The notes under the pieces: model-generated
Told to the model about the DNA's origin: nothing
Seen by the model: the letters and a program-made list of their open reading frames with translations, nothing else
Database searches by the model: none
Part shown: positions 9,244-16,776 of the stretch, one piece after another
How the letters are laid out: every line of letters begins with the position of its first letter
How positions within the stretch are numbered: the first letter of the stretch is position 1
Program-made: the position numbers and the translations under genes
Assembly (NCBI GenBank): GCA_030428615.1
Contig: JAUIDN010000015.1
Coordinates: 17,126 to 81,125 of the forward strand
Source: Alphaproteobacteria bacterium
GTDB taxonomy: Bacteria; Pseudomonadota; Alphaproteobacteria; Sphingomonadales; Emcibacteraceae
DNA: 64,000 nucleotides
Reading direction: 5' to 3'

Positions 9244-10290
9244 ATGGCCGATATGAAAGAGCTATTTGAAGCTCGAGAAGATATGGAAAAGCAAAATGAG
9301 CTATATCGCCCGACATCTTTCTGGGCAGATGCTTCCAGTAAAATGGTAGCGGATTTCAGTGAAAACGGAATTGAAAATTTTCGCTCATTAGAAATGCCCC
9401 TAAATTTCTTCGTTCCTACATACGGAGCACCAGGAAACGGTTTTTCGCCGGAGTTATTAGAAGCTATATTTAAATCCCACCAACCAGAAAATACAAAACA
9501 ATCATTAGCACTAAGTCGGTTTTTCAGTGGATATGAAACTGCACTCGCTGATTATAGGGTCCTTCTTGGTTCCGATGAGCAATCGCATAAACCTTACCTT
9601 CACACATTTTCGGAAAGTAAGGTGGGTAATCCAATTGAACATTTCGAATTCGAAAACAGATTTTTCAGCCGGTCTGCGCTGAACTATCTCTTGGGACTTT
9701 GCTTTCTTAAGAGACATATTGGACCGGAAACGCCGAAAACAGTGTTGGAAGTTGGCGGTGGCTTTGGCACGTTAGGCGAAATACTTGCCCAAAGTGGCGT
9801 CCCGGGCATCAAATATATAGACATCGATATCCCGCCCACTAGTTTCGCCGCGCAATATTATCTCACTGAGGTTTTAGGAAAAGAAAACGTTACTACCTAC
9901 AACAAAACAAAGGAACTGGATGAAATCAATATCAGCACCCTACCTTCAATGTCGGTTCTATGTTCGTGGCAAATTGAAAAATTAAGAGGACAAGTAGATT
10001 TATTTGTGAATTTTATTTCATTTCAGGAAATGGAGCCGGTTGTCGTTGAAAACTATTTCAAACATGTTCGTCGCCTCAATACAAAATGGATACTTCTGCG
10101 CAATATGCGTGAAGGCAAACAGAAAAAAACATCAAAATCAAATGTCGGTGTTGAAAATCCTATTTTAGCTAAAGACTATGCCAGAATGCTTCCAGGATAT
10201 TCACTTATCGACTCTAACGTTTTTCCATATGGATATCGGACAGTAGATAATTTTCACTCTGAGCTTTATTTGTTTAAACGGCGGTCCTGA
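9244..10290 (+). CDS. putative sugar O-methyltransferase (NanM type)
   Basis: The 348-residue protein has a SAM-binding motif VLEVGGGFGTLGEIL in its middle, followed by YIDIDIPP, which is characteristic of the putative sugar O-methyltransferase family often called methyltran_NanM. The N-terminal 160 residues are family-specific and lack a recognisable second catalytic domain. AAGGTGG lies about 7 nt before the ATG. The gene sits between pseG and the flagellin genes and converges on the flagellin with a 9-nt gap. Co-location suggests O-methylation of the nonulosonic acid or of the flagellin glycan, but acceptor specificity is inferred only from context. Confidence 0.7.
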   Translation: MADMKELFEAREDMEKQNELYRPTSFWADASSKMVADFSENGIENFRSLEMPLNFFVPTYGAPGNGFSPELLEAIFKSHQPENTKQSLALSRFFSGYETALADYRVLLGSDEQSHKPYLHTFSESKVGNPIEHFEFENRFFSRSALNYLLGLCFLKRHIGPETPKTVLEVGGGFGTLGEILAQSGVPGIKYIDIDIPPTSFAAQYYLTEVLGKENVTTYNKTKELDEINISTLPSMSVLCSWQIEKLRGQVDLFVNFISFQEMEPVVVENYFKHVRRLNTKWILLRNMREGKQKKTSKSNVGVENPILAKDYARMLPGYSLIDSNVFPYGYRTVDNFHSELYLFKRRS

Positions 10291-10299
10291 TAGTATCGT

Positions 10300-11121
10300 T
10301 TAATTAAATAGAGAAAGAATTGATTGAGGCGCCTGGTTTGCAATCGAAAGCGCCTGTAGCCCCAGTTGCTGTTTAACCTGCAAGGCTTGCAGGTTTGCGG
10401 CCTCGCGAGCCAGATCCGCATCAACAAGATTACCGATACCGGTTTCTATGGTATCAGATATTTTTTGCGCGAAACTCAATGCTGTTTCAAGCCTCTTTGC
10501 GCCAGCCCCAAGTTTGGCGAGAACCCCTTCAAGGGTGCTAATCATGCCATCCACCGCGGCTAAAGCGGCATTTGCATTCGCTTCTGTATCAATGGAAAAG
10601 AGCAGATCCAGAAAAGCCGCTTGAGTATCAATGGTTGAAGCTGAAATTGTGATTGCTGAGGAACTGTCACCATCAGGGCTTGTAATGGCGACAATGTCAT
10701 CTGCTTTCAACGTATTTCGGCCATTGAATTCAGCACTTTCAACAATAGTGGATGTCTGTTGGGCAAGCTGGCTGAACTCCAGATCAAGTATAGCGCGCGA
10801 TGCATCATCATTTCCGGCATCTTTGGCGACTATTGTTATTTCTTTCATTCGAATAAGGAGATCAGATACGGCCTCCGCACCCGCGATGGCGACATCAGTG
10901 GCACCAATTGCGCGGTTCAAGCTACCCTTCACGGCAGTATATCCCGCTAATTCGGCGCGTTGTTTTTGGGCAATGGAAAAAATGGCAGCGTTATCTTTTG
11001 CGCCAGAAACTTTCAAACCTGTGTTAATGCGGGTTTGTGCCACATTTAATGAACGGTTTGTTTTATTCAGGTTTTGTAACGCGACAAGTGCACCAGCATT
11101 TGTGTTTACCGAAAAGTCCAC
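10300..11121 (-). CDS. flagellin
   Basis: Structural subunit of the flagellar filament. The 273-residue protein has the conserved N-terminal D0/D1 coiled coil (SVNTNAGALVALQNLNKTN, then INTGLKVSGAKDNAA) and C-terminal D1/D0 (IGNLVDADLAREAANLQALQVKQQLG, ending SILSLFN). The central domain is very short, as in the Caulobacter-type flagellins, with no D2/D3 hypervariable insert. The start is GTG with GGAG 6 nt upstream; its sister flagellin uses ATG. Serine/threonine-rich segments in the centre are plausible glycan sites, given the neighbouring pse genes. It shares a conserved 5' leader with the second flagellin. Confidence 0.95.
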   Translation of the reverse strand: MDFSVNTNAGALVALQNLNKTNRSLNVAQTRINTGLKVSGAKDNAAIFSIAQKQRAELAGYTAVKGSLNRAIGATDVAIAGAEAVSDLLIRMKEITIVAKDAGNDDASRAILDLEFSQLAQQTSTIVESAEFNGRNTLKADDIVAITSPDGDSSSAITISASTIDTQAAFLDLLFSIDTEANANAALAAVDGMISTLEGVLAKLGAGAKRLETALSFAQKISDTIETGIGNLVDADLAREAANLQALQVKQQLGLQALSIANQAPQSILSLFN

Positions 11122-11162
11122 TTAAATCTCCATTCTGAGATAATAACTTCCGAGCATTTTGC
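11122..11162 (-). promoter_or_regulatory. conserved flagellin 5' leader, copy 1
   Basis: Read on the minus strand, the leader contains GCAAAATGCTC, about 16 variable bases, AGAATGGAGA and then the GTG start. The same elements precede the second flagellin, and the GCAAAATGCTC block ends exactly 31 nt upstream of the start position in both. AGAATGGAGA contains the ribosome binding site. In Caulobacter, FlbT binds a flagellin mRNA leader to control its stability, and flbT is encoded 2 kb away, so this is a candidate FlbT-responsive leader. That link is inferred. Confidence 0.55.
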
Positions 11163-11182
11163 CCTTTTTTCAATAATATTTT

Positions 11183-11221
11183 AAAAAAGCCTGTATGCCA
11201 TTCGCGCATACAGGTTTTTTT
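11183..11221. terminator. bidirectional intrinsic terminator after flaG
   Basis: A 9-bp perfect stem (CCTGTATGC at 11190-11198 and GCATACAGG at 11206-11214) has a 7-nt loop and is flanked by six As on the left and seven Ts on the right. It would therefore terminate in either direction. It lies 35 nt downstream of the flaG stop on the minus strand and separates flaG from the flagellin promoter region. Confidence 0.85.
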
Positions 11222-11256
11222 AAACAATAACACTTACTGATTTCATTCTGACGATT

Positions 11257-11670
11257 TTAAACTTTTTCGTCGACAACAATACCTTCGGCTTCACGATAAT
11301 AAGCGATCAGGGCCAAAATTTCCTCTGCCGGAAACTGTGAAACGACCTCACCTGATTGCTTATCCACCCCTTTATATACGAATAAACCGGATTCATCATC
11401 AACATCAATACTCAATTTGGTACTTGCAGATTTGAGCGAAAGTGCTTTATTCAGAATTGCTTCTGCCTGACTGACAAAATCACTACTATCCTTTGCCTCT
11501 CGCTTAAGTAGTTTATTTATGGTTTCGGACTGTACCGCCTTAGTCTCTTTCTGACTAACTCTAGTATTATCAGTGGCAGTGCCACCTTCTCTCTTTTGAG
11601 GGGTAGCCGCTTCCTGAATAACACCAGCCGCAGACGCCCCTGCACCATATGTGTTAATTCCATCAACCAT
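11257..11670 (-). CDS. flaG: FlaG family flagellar protein
   Basis: The 137-residue protein has a variable polar N-terminal half and a C-terminal FlaG domain from about residue 80: TKLSIDVDDESGLFVYKGVD followed by SGEVVSQFPAEEILALIAYYRE. This beta-strand then helix pattern is the family hallmark. FlaG proteins influence filament length, but the mechanism is not well defined. It lies between the two flagellin genes, transcribed with them; upstream is a 12-bp hairpin and downstream a strong terminator. Confidence 0.8.
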   Translation of the reverse strand: MVDGINTYGAGASAAGVIQEAATPQKREGGTATDNTRVSQKETKAVQSETINKLLKREAKDSSDFVSQAEAILNKALSLKSASTKLSIDVDDESGLFVYKGVDKQSGEVVSQFPAEEILALIAYYREAEGIVVDEKV

Positions 11671-11709
11671 AATATCCTCTTTTCTTTTCTAGCAACTAAT
11701 TGCTTTGAT

Positions 11710-11740
11710 TTTGGTGGAACCAAATCAAGGTTCCACCAAA
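11710..11740. terminator. 12-bp perfect hairpin between flagellin 2 and flaG
   Basis: TTTGGTGGAACC (11710-11721) and GGTTCCACCAAA (11729-11740) pair perfectly around a 7-nt loop. On the transcribed minus strand there is no T-run after the stem, so it may act as a partial terminator or as an RNA-stability hairpin protecting the flagellin mRNA 3' end rather than a full terminator. It lies 15 nt after the flagellin stop. Confidence 0.5.
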
Positions 11741-11754
11741 TTTCAAATAACCTA

Positions 11755-12567
11755 CTATCGGAAGAGTGAGAGCACTGTTCCAGGTGCCTGGTTCGCAATA
11801 GACAAGGCTTGCAAGCCGAGCTGCTGTTTCACCTGCAACGACTGTAAGTTCGCACTTTCACGAGCCAGATCGGCATCCACAAGGTTACCAATACCAACTT
11901 CGATAGCGTCAGATAGCTTCTCAATGAATGATCCAACAATCTCAACACGTTTCGCACCAGCACCTAGTGCCGATAGTGAAGTATTAACTGTTGCAATCGC
12001 TGTATCAATAGCTGCTAGCTCAGATGAAGCACCAGCTGCTGACGTAATAGCGCCGGCGATTCCAAGTGAGCCCGCACTCAAGCTTTGAGCAGCGATGGAA
12101 ATATTACTTGAAGCATCAGAATTAACAATCGCAACAACATCATCTGTGCCGTTAAGCGAATTTCTACCGTTAAATTCAGCGTTACTTACGATTGTATCAA
12201 TCTGAGACACGAGCTGCTGATAATCGTTATCAAGCAATGCGCGTGAAGCAGTATCATTACCTGCATCTTTCGCTGCAACAGCTTTCTCTTTTAACTGGAT
12301 CAGAAGGTCAGAAACAGCTTCTGCACCCGCAATCGCAACATCAAGAGCACCAGTCGCACGGTCGAGACTTGCTTTAACAGCACTTAGGCCACCAAGCTCT
12401 GCACGCTGCTTTTGCGCAATCGCAAAGATAGACGCGTCGTCCTTAGCACCGGACACTTTGAGACCAGTATTAATACGACCTTGAACTACATTTAATGATG
12501 CATTTGTTTTATTCAGATTTTGCAGTGCAACGAGAGCACCAGCATTAGTATTTACGGAAAAACCCAT
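11755..12567 (-). CDS. flagellin (second copy)
   Basis: Filament subunit of 270 residues, a close paralogue of the flagellin at 10300-11121. It begins GFSVNTNAGALVALQNLNKTN, has INTGLKVSGAKDDASIF, and ends with IGNLVDADLARESANLQSLQVKQQLG and an SLFR terminus. The middle is alanine/serine-rich (about 140-195), a plausible O-glycosylation region. ATG is preceded by GGAG at 8 nt. It is preceded by the long regulatory gap 12568-12808 that carries a CtrA-like box, so it is probably the principal flagellin, with flaG in its transcript. Confidence 0.95.
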   Translation of the reverse strand: MGFSVNTNAGALVALQNLNKTNASLNVVQGRINTGLKVSGAKDDASIFAIAQKQRAELGGLSAVKASLDRATGALDVAIAGAEAVSDLLIQLKEKAVAAKDAGNDTASRALLDNDYQQLVSQIDTIVSNAEFNGRNSLNGTDDVVAIVNSDASSNISIAAQSLSAGSLGIAGAITSAAGASSELAAIDTAIATVNTSLSALGAGAKRVEIVGSFIEKLSDAIEVGIGNLVDADLARESANLQSLQVKQQLGLQALSIANQAPGTVLSLFR

Positions 12568-12611
12568 AATATATTCTCCATTCTAGAGTATGTTACGGAG
12601 CATTTTGCTCC
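12568..12611 (-). promoter_or_regulatory. conserved flagellin 5' leader, copy 2
   Basis: This is the counterpart of the leader at 11122-11162. GCAAAATGCTC ends at the same 31-nt distance from the start, and AGAATGGAGA carries the ribosome binding site. Here the block is part of a short perfect hairpin (GGAGCA / TGCTCC, 3-nt loop, 12597-12611). Sequence shared between two diverged upstream regions suggests selection at RNA level. Confidence 0.55.
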
Positions 12612-12700
12612 AAGTTAGAGCCGATTTATTCGGCCAGTTAATATGTTAACAAATATGTCTTTCTGACACTTACTAACATCACAAATCTAGGTGATGCGTC

Positions 12701-12716
12701 TTAACAAAAAGTTAAC
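12701..12716. promoter_or_regulatory. CtrA-like box upstream of flagellin
   Basis: TTAACAAAAAGTTAAC fits the CtrA consensus TTAA-N7-TTAA(C) perfectly. Further GTTAAC copies lie at 12645-12650, 12720-12725 and 12789-12794. CtrA is the master regulator of motility genes in many Alphaproteobacteria. The site is about 135 nt upstream of the flagellin start and lies in the 240-nt gap between flaF and the flagellin, which holds no other gene that I can see. The gap is AT-rich, so some repeats could be chance. Confidence 0.5.
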
Positions 12717-12808
12717 AGGGTTAACCTTTCCATTAACAAACGTAATAAACCATATATTATAATAAGTTACAATGAAAAAAATAATATAGTTAACAAAAAT
12801 TAATCATT

Positions 12809-13264
12809 TTATACTTTTATCGATGTGCTTGGTTTTGGCTGATTTGAAGAGAAATTCTGGCTATTCACTGCTTGATTCTGGGGTGGATTCTGCGTAGCTG
12901 CTTGCGCAGCATTTCTTTCCTGCATCGCGAGCCCCTCCATAACACTTTTATTGACATCAATGAGCGCCTGAATATCTTCATTCTCGCGAATTATTTTTGA
13001 GCTGTGTTTTCCGACCCATATTGAAAGTGAAATAATCTGCGCCCTGAGCATCTTGGGGAGCTTATTTCCCTCTATTGCGCAATCTGTAGCAAATGTTGAC
13101 CACATGCGTCGGTTCCAGTGAAGCGCATCGTGCAGCTTTGGATCTGTCTTAACACAATCCTTTGCATCCATAAGTGCTCTTGTCACGTCAACAAATAGCC
13201 GGTATTCGGTTTGCTGATGGCTTTCTGTGGTTTTTCTTGCATTTTCGTATGCATTAAGGGTCAT
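12809..13264 (-). CDS. flaF: flagellar biosynthesis regulator FlaF
   Basis: FlaF is needed for flagellin translation/secretion in Alphaproteobacteria and acts opposite FlbT. The 151-residue protein has the conserved body (NAYENARKTTESHQQTEYRLF, then ALHWNRRMWSTFATDCAIEGNKLP and LRAQIISLSIWVGKHS). The C-terminal 35 residues are Gln/Asn/Pro-rich and unlike the core, making it slightly longer than usual. Its start lies inside the end of flbT (11-nt overlap), so the two are coupled. Confidence 0.9.
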   Translation of the reverse strand: MTLNAYENARKTTESHQQTEYRLFVDVTRALMDAKDCVKTDPKLHDALHWNRRMWSTFATDCAIEGNKLPKMLRAQIISLSIWVGKHSSKIIRENEDIQALIDVNKSVMEGLAMQERNAAQAATQNPPQNQAVNSQNFSSNQPKPSTSIKV

Positions 13265-13649
13265 ATGCTAATCTCGAATTTTCATAATCAAATAATTTTT
13301 TACATTTCATAAGCGCTTTATAAAATTCACCGTCCATTACGTCTTTGCTTATGGCAACGCAGAGCAATTTTGTTTCGGGGTCTTCAACCACCCCCATAAA
13401 TTCTGTCATCCGGAGCACGAATTGTTCATGATATTTTTTAAAACCCGCAGGATCCATATACATAAGCATGATCGGAAAATAAACGTGTTTTACCGGCGTA
13501 TCCACTTCTTCCGCCGGCAAAATATCCTTTTCCCGAAGTAAAGAAGCTTTATTCTGCAATACGAGAGTTGATCTTCGGTCACCATTTACAATGACAGCTC
13601 CATTAACAACAAACTTCTCCCCTGGCTTCAGCGATAATTTAAGCGCCAT
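13254..13649 (-). CDS. flbT: flagellar biosynthesis repressor FlbT
   Basis: FlbT post-transcriptionally represses flagellin synthesis by binding flagellin mRNA in Caulobacter. The 131 residues match the family: LKLSLKPGEKFVVNGAVIVNGD at the N-terminus, NKASLLREKDIL, and YFPIMLMYMDP. It is first gene of a flbT-flaF pair transcribed towards the flagellins. The presence of this pair next to two leaders with shared sequence supports post-transcriptional control of flagellin here. Confidence 0.93.
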   Translation of the reverse strand: MALKLSLKPGEKFVVNGAVIVNGDRRSTLVLQNKASLLREKDILPAEEVDTPVKHVYFPIMLMYMDPAGFKKYHEQFVLRMTEFMGVVEDPETKLLCVAISKDVMDGEFYKALMKCKKLFDYENSRLAYDP

Positions 13650-13814
13650 TATACTTTCTCTTTCCTAAATTTATTATCTTTGGAAATGATAATAAACAGT
13701 GATTTACTATTTCACAATTAAATGGTTAATATAATCTAAAAAAAGGCAAATTATTTTATAATCAATTAATAATTACAGTATTATAAATGGAACGCCCGTT
13801 TAATAGGTTAAAAA

Positions 13815-15485
13815 ATGACTGATCAAAATACAAACTTAATACCGCCACCAAAAAATAAAACCCAATTTGTAAAACTGTTGAAAAAAGGACAATCATTATA
13901 CAAAAACCAAGATTATACCGAAGCTCTAAGGTACCTTACCTCCGCATGGCAGTATGATGATTCAGATCACAATCTTCTAACCATAGTAGCAGACTGCCTA
14001 TTTAAAAAAGGCAATCAGACCGCAGCCTTGAATTTGATGGCTCACGCTTTAAAAAGAAGCCCCAAAGATGCAAATATATGTTCAGTTCTTGGCAACGCAG
14101 CGCTAAAGATGGAATTTTTTGATTTAGCGGCCAAATTCCATCAAAAATACATCGAGCTTAGGCCAAATGAAGCCATTGGTTACAGCAACTATGCGTCAGC
14201 ATTACGCGAGGATGGTAAAATAGATGAAGCAATCGCTTATTTACAAGATATAATCCCAATTTTCCCGGACAACGATCTTTTATGGAACACACTTGCCTCA
14301 ACAGTGGCATTTCGGGACGGTCCCGGCGAAGCAATCGTATTTTATGAACAATGCCTGCAACTCAATCCTCAGAACGTACAAGCACTGAACAACATAGCAC
14401 CCGCTTATGTCTCAGTGGGACGGATAGAAGATGCTGAAAATGCAGCTAACGAGGCTATACGATTAAGCCCAAATCTGAAAGATCCAAAATTATTTTTATC
14501 TGGCTTAAAGTTGAAAGCAAAAAAACTAAAAGAAGGCTGGGAATATTATCAATTACGTCCTGGGCCAAAGGAGATCAAAGCCACCTTGCAACACAACAAA
14601 GTGCCATATTGGCATGGCGAAGATTTGACCGGCAAAAAAATCCTTGTATACGGTGAGCAGGGAATTGGTGACGAAATATTATTTACTTGGCTTTACGATG
14701 AACTCGCAAATGTCGCAGAGGAAGTTGCTTTTTCGTGCGAAGAACGCTTGGTTGACCTCTTTCAATCAAGTTTTCCATATGCAAAAGTTGGGGCTACATA
14801 CTACGTCGTAAATACGGAACTCGATTACAGAATATTCATGACGCATGGCCTCAATATCAGTGATTATGATTATCAATGTCTAGCCGGGGACCTCCCGCTG
14901 CATTTTTGGGATGATTACGATAAAATCCAACCGAACTCAGAGCCTATTCTCAAACCAAACAAACAAGAAATTAAGAAATGGAAAAAAAGACTGGAAACAT
15001 TGCCCCAAAAAATTTCCGTAGGCATATCATGGCGAAGTGGTAACAGGAAAGCAAAACGCTCCCGCAACTATGCCGGATTGCAAGAATGGGAACCAATAAT
15101 GAGAGATAAAAAAATTAATTTTATCAATATCCAGTATGGTGATTGTGCTGAAGAACTAGCTGAATTCAAGGCAAAAACCGGTATTACAATCCATAACTTT
15201 AAAGATTTAGATCTTAAGGATGATTTTGCTGGAACCACCGCGATGATGAAATCGTTAGATTTAGTAATTGGTCCTTCGTCTTCACCAATTCATCAAGCCG
15301 CCTTCGCTGGAACAAAGTCCTGGTTTTTTTCTAATGGTCACGCATGGTGGTCTTTTGGAGAAGAAATTCCTATTTGGCGTCAGAACGCAAGAATTTTTGC
15401 AAAAAATGAAAATGAAAATTGGTCTGATTTCATGATAGAAAAAGCACCGGAATTTGAGAAATGGTATCAAAAAAAGCTCAAATAG
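13815..15485 (+). CDS. TPR-containing glycosyltransferase, FlmG-like
   Basis: The 556 residues comprise TPR repeats over about 15-235 (A-x-x-Y and L-N-P-x-x-x-x-A-L-N-N patterns, for example CLQLNPQNVQALNNIAPAYV) and a C-terminal GT-B-like domain starting with VYGEQGIGDEILFTWLYDEL, a motif of the TPR-glycosyltransferase family. GPSSSPIHQAAFAGTKSW is the nucleotide-sugar-binding end. Caulobacter FlmG has this architecture: the TPR part binds flagellin and the GT domain transfers pseudaminic acid. Position between flbT and the flagellar/chemotaxis genes, with CMP-sugar genes nearby, supports that role. Specificity is inferred. Confidence 0.75.
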   Translation: MTDQNTNLIPPPKNKTQFVKLLKKGQSLYKNQDYTEALRYLTSAWQYDDSDHNLLTIVADCLFKKGNQTAALNLMAHALKRSPKDANICSVLGNAALKMEFFDLAAKFHQKYIELRPNEAIGYSNYASALREDGKIDEAIAYLQDIIPIFPDNDLLWNTLASTVAFRDGPGEAIVFYEQCLQLNPQNVQALNNIAPAYVSVGRIEDAENAANEAIRLSPNLKDPKLFLSGLKLKAKKLKEGWEYYQLRPGPKEIKATLQHNKVPYWHGEDLTGKKILVYGEQGIGDEILFTWLYDELANVAEEVAFSCEERLVDLFQSSFPYAKVGATYYVVNTELDYRIFMTHGLNISDYDYQCLAGDLPLHFWDDYDKIQPNSEPILKPNKQEIKKWKKRLETLPQKISVGISWRSGNRKAKRSRNYAGLQEWEPIMRDKKINFINIQYGDCAEELAEFKAKTGITIHNFKDLDLKDDFAGTTAMMKSLDLVIGPSSSPIHQAAFAGTKSWFFSNGHAWWSFGEEIPIWRQNARIFAKNENENWSDFMIEKAPEFEKWYQKKLK

Positions 15486-15486
15486 G

Positions 15487-15999
15487 TCACTTTTTAGCGC
15501 TGTATTTCTGCACCGAAAGCTCAAGACCTTTTTTAAGTTCTTTACCGATTTCACCACCATCACCTTCAATTCGGTCACGAATTACAACACGCATGGCGTC
15601 GATATGAGCTTTAATAATTTCCACATGGCTATCTGAAACGCCGGACCCCTTCGCCGTAAAATTATAAAGCCCCTCCGCAAAGTCGGTGATTAGCTGGTAA
15701 CCAAAGGTACCGCCCTGCCCCTTCATATCGTGCGCTATTGAATTGATGCGCTCAAAATAACTTTTTCTGTTAACTTCATCATCAACACAGCGGCGATGTA
15801 CTTCAAAAAGTTCGTCAATGATCGACATCACCCAGTCAGGATATTCTTCCGCCATCTCATTTAGTGCTTCTTCCGCTTCCGATAATAAATCTTCGTCAAA
15901 ATCGATTTCCAAACCTGCCGTTGATCCAAGACCCGCTGTTTTTTCCTTCAATCGATTTTTAATCCTGTAAAAACGAACTTTCACACCTTGCTTAGACAT
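15487..15999 (-). CDS. Hpt domain-containing protein
   Basis: From ATG 15999 the protein has 170 residues. NSIAHDMKGQGGTFGY (87-101) is a histidine phosphotransfer signature with H90 as phospho-acceptor. The start at 15999 is chosen because GGAG lies about 7 nt before; the frame stays open to 16026. It overlaps the response regulator stop by 8 nt, so the two proteins are made together and probably exchange phosphate or signal. No kinase is nearby. It abuts the convergent TPR-glycosyltransferase gene. Confidence 0.75.
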   Translation of the reverse strand: MSKQGVKVRFYRIKNRLKEKTAGLGSTAGLEIDFDEDLLSEAEEALNEMAEEYPDWVMSIIDELFEVHRRCVDDEVNRKSYFERINSIAHDMKGQGGTFGYQLITDFAEGLYNFTAKGSGVSDSHVEIIKAHIDAMRVVIRDRIEGDGGEIGKELKKGLELSVQKYSAKK

Positions 16000-16543
16000 T
16001 GACGATCTCCACTTCCGGACTGTCATAGGTTAATTTTCGCCGATCTTCACCATTAAATGGTATTTCCTGCCGACGTCGGTCCGGTCCAAAATAAGAGTTC
16101 GTATGAACGAATTGCCGAGGCTTAAATATTACCGATTTTAATTTATCCGCAAGAGCGTTAACAGAGAACGGTTTTGACATAAATTCAGTGACGCCCATTT
16201 CGCGGGCTTCCTGAACCCGTTTTGGTTCCGAATATCCGGTAATCATTACGAACGGCTTAAATCTGTCTTTTGAATCCTTGTGCCTTCTGATCCAACGAAG
16301 CAACATAAGCCCGTTAACCGGGCTCATTTCCCAATCGCAAATAATAATATCGACGGACATCATTCCGGCTTTCATAGGACTTTGATCCACAAGTTTCAAA
16401 AATTCTATCGCTTCCGCGCCGTCATCTACGGACTTAACCGATTGCACGCCCAGTATTCTGATGCTGTTTACGATCAGTGATCGAATGAAAGGACTGTCTT
16501 CAACAACCAATACACTAATACGACTTAAATCTATGCCGCTCAT
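15992..16543 (-). CDS. CheY-like response regulator
   Basis: The 183-residue protein is a single receiver domain with a short tail. The acidic pair is E15/D16, the phospho-acceptor is D70 (ICDWEMSPVNGLMLLRWIR), and MSKPF holds the conserved lysine. The tail has two DRRR/DRRK motifs (FGPDRRRQ, GEDRRK), common in alphaproteobacterial stand-alone receivers. No DNA-binding domain is present. Its gene is coupled to an Hpt gene by an 8-nt overlap. Proximity to flagellar genes suggests a motility or cell-cycle role, but no partner can be named. Confidence 0.85.
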   Translation of the reverse strand: MSGIDLSRISVLVVEDSPFIRSLIVNSIRILGVQSVKSVDDGAEAIEFLKLVDQSPMKAGMMSVDIIICDWEMSPVNGLMLLRWIRRHKDSKDRFKPFVMITGYSEPKRVQEAREMGVTEFMSKPFSVNALADKLKSVIFKPRQFVHTNSYFGPDRRRQEIPFNGEDRRKLTYDSPEVEIVNV

Positions 16544-16776
16544 AAAAATCCCCGTCCTGATTTATCCCAAGGTTTCAATTAATTATCATTTATTAGGCCT
16601 ATAAAAACCTATTATGGTAAATAAAATATGAATAATGTTTAAAAAATATTTTTCGTTACTTTTTAATCATATAATAAACATTTGAACGTTATAAGTCGGG
16701 AGCTGCTAACACATCGCACCCTTGCGATACACCTATAGCCCTGATACAATGAAACAAGTTAAGTATTAAATGATGG

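Noticed and set aside
10631..11125. 164-codon open frame antisense to the first flagellin
   Set aside because: It mirrors the flagellin reading frame, lacks a ribosome site and resembles no protein; the flagellin is certain.
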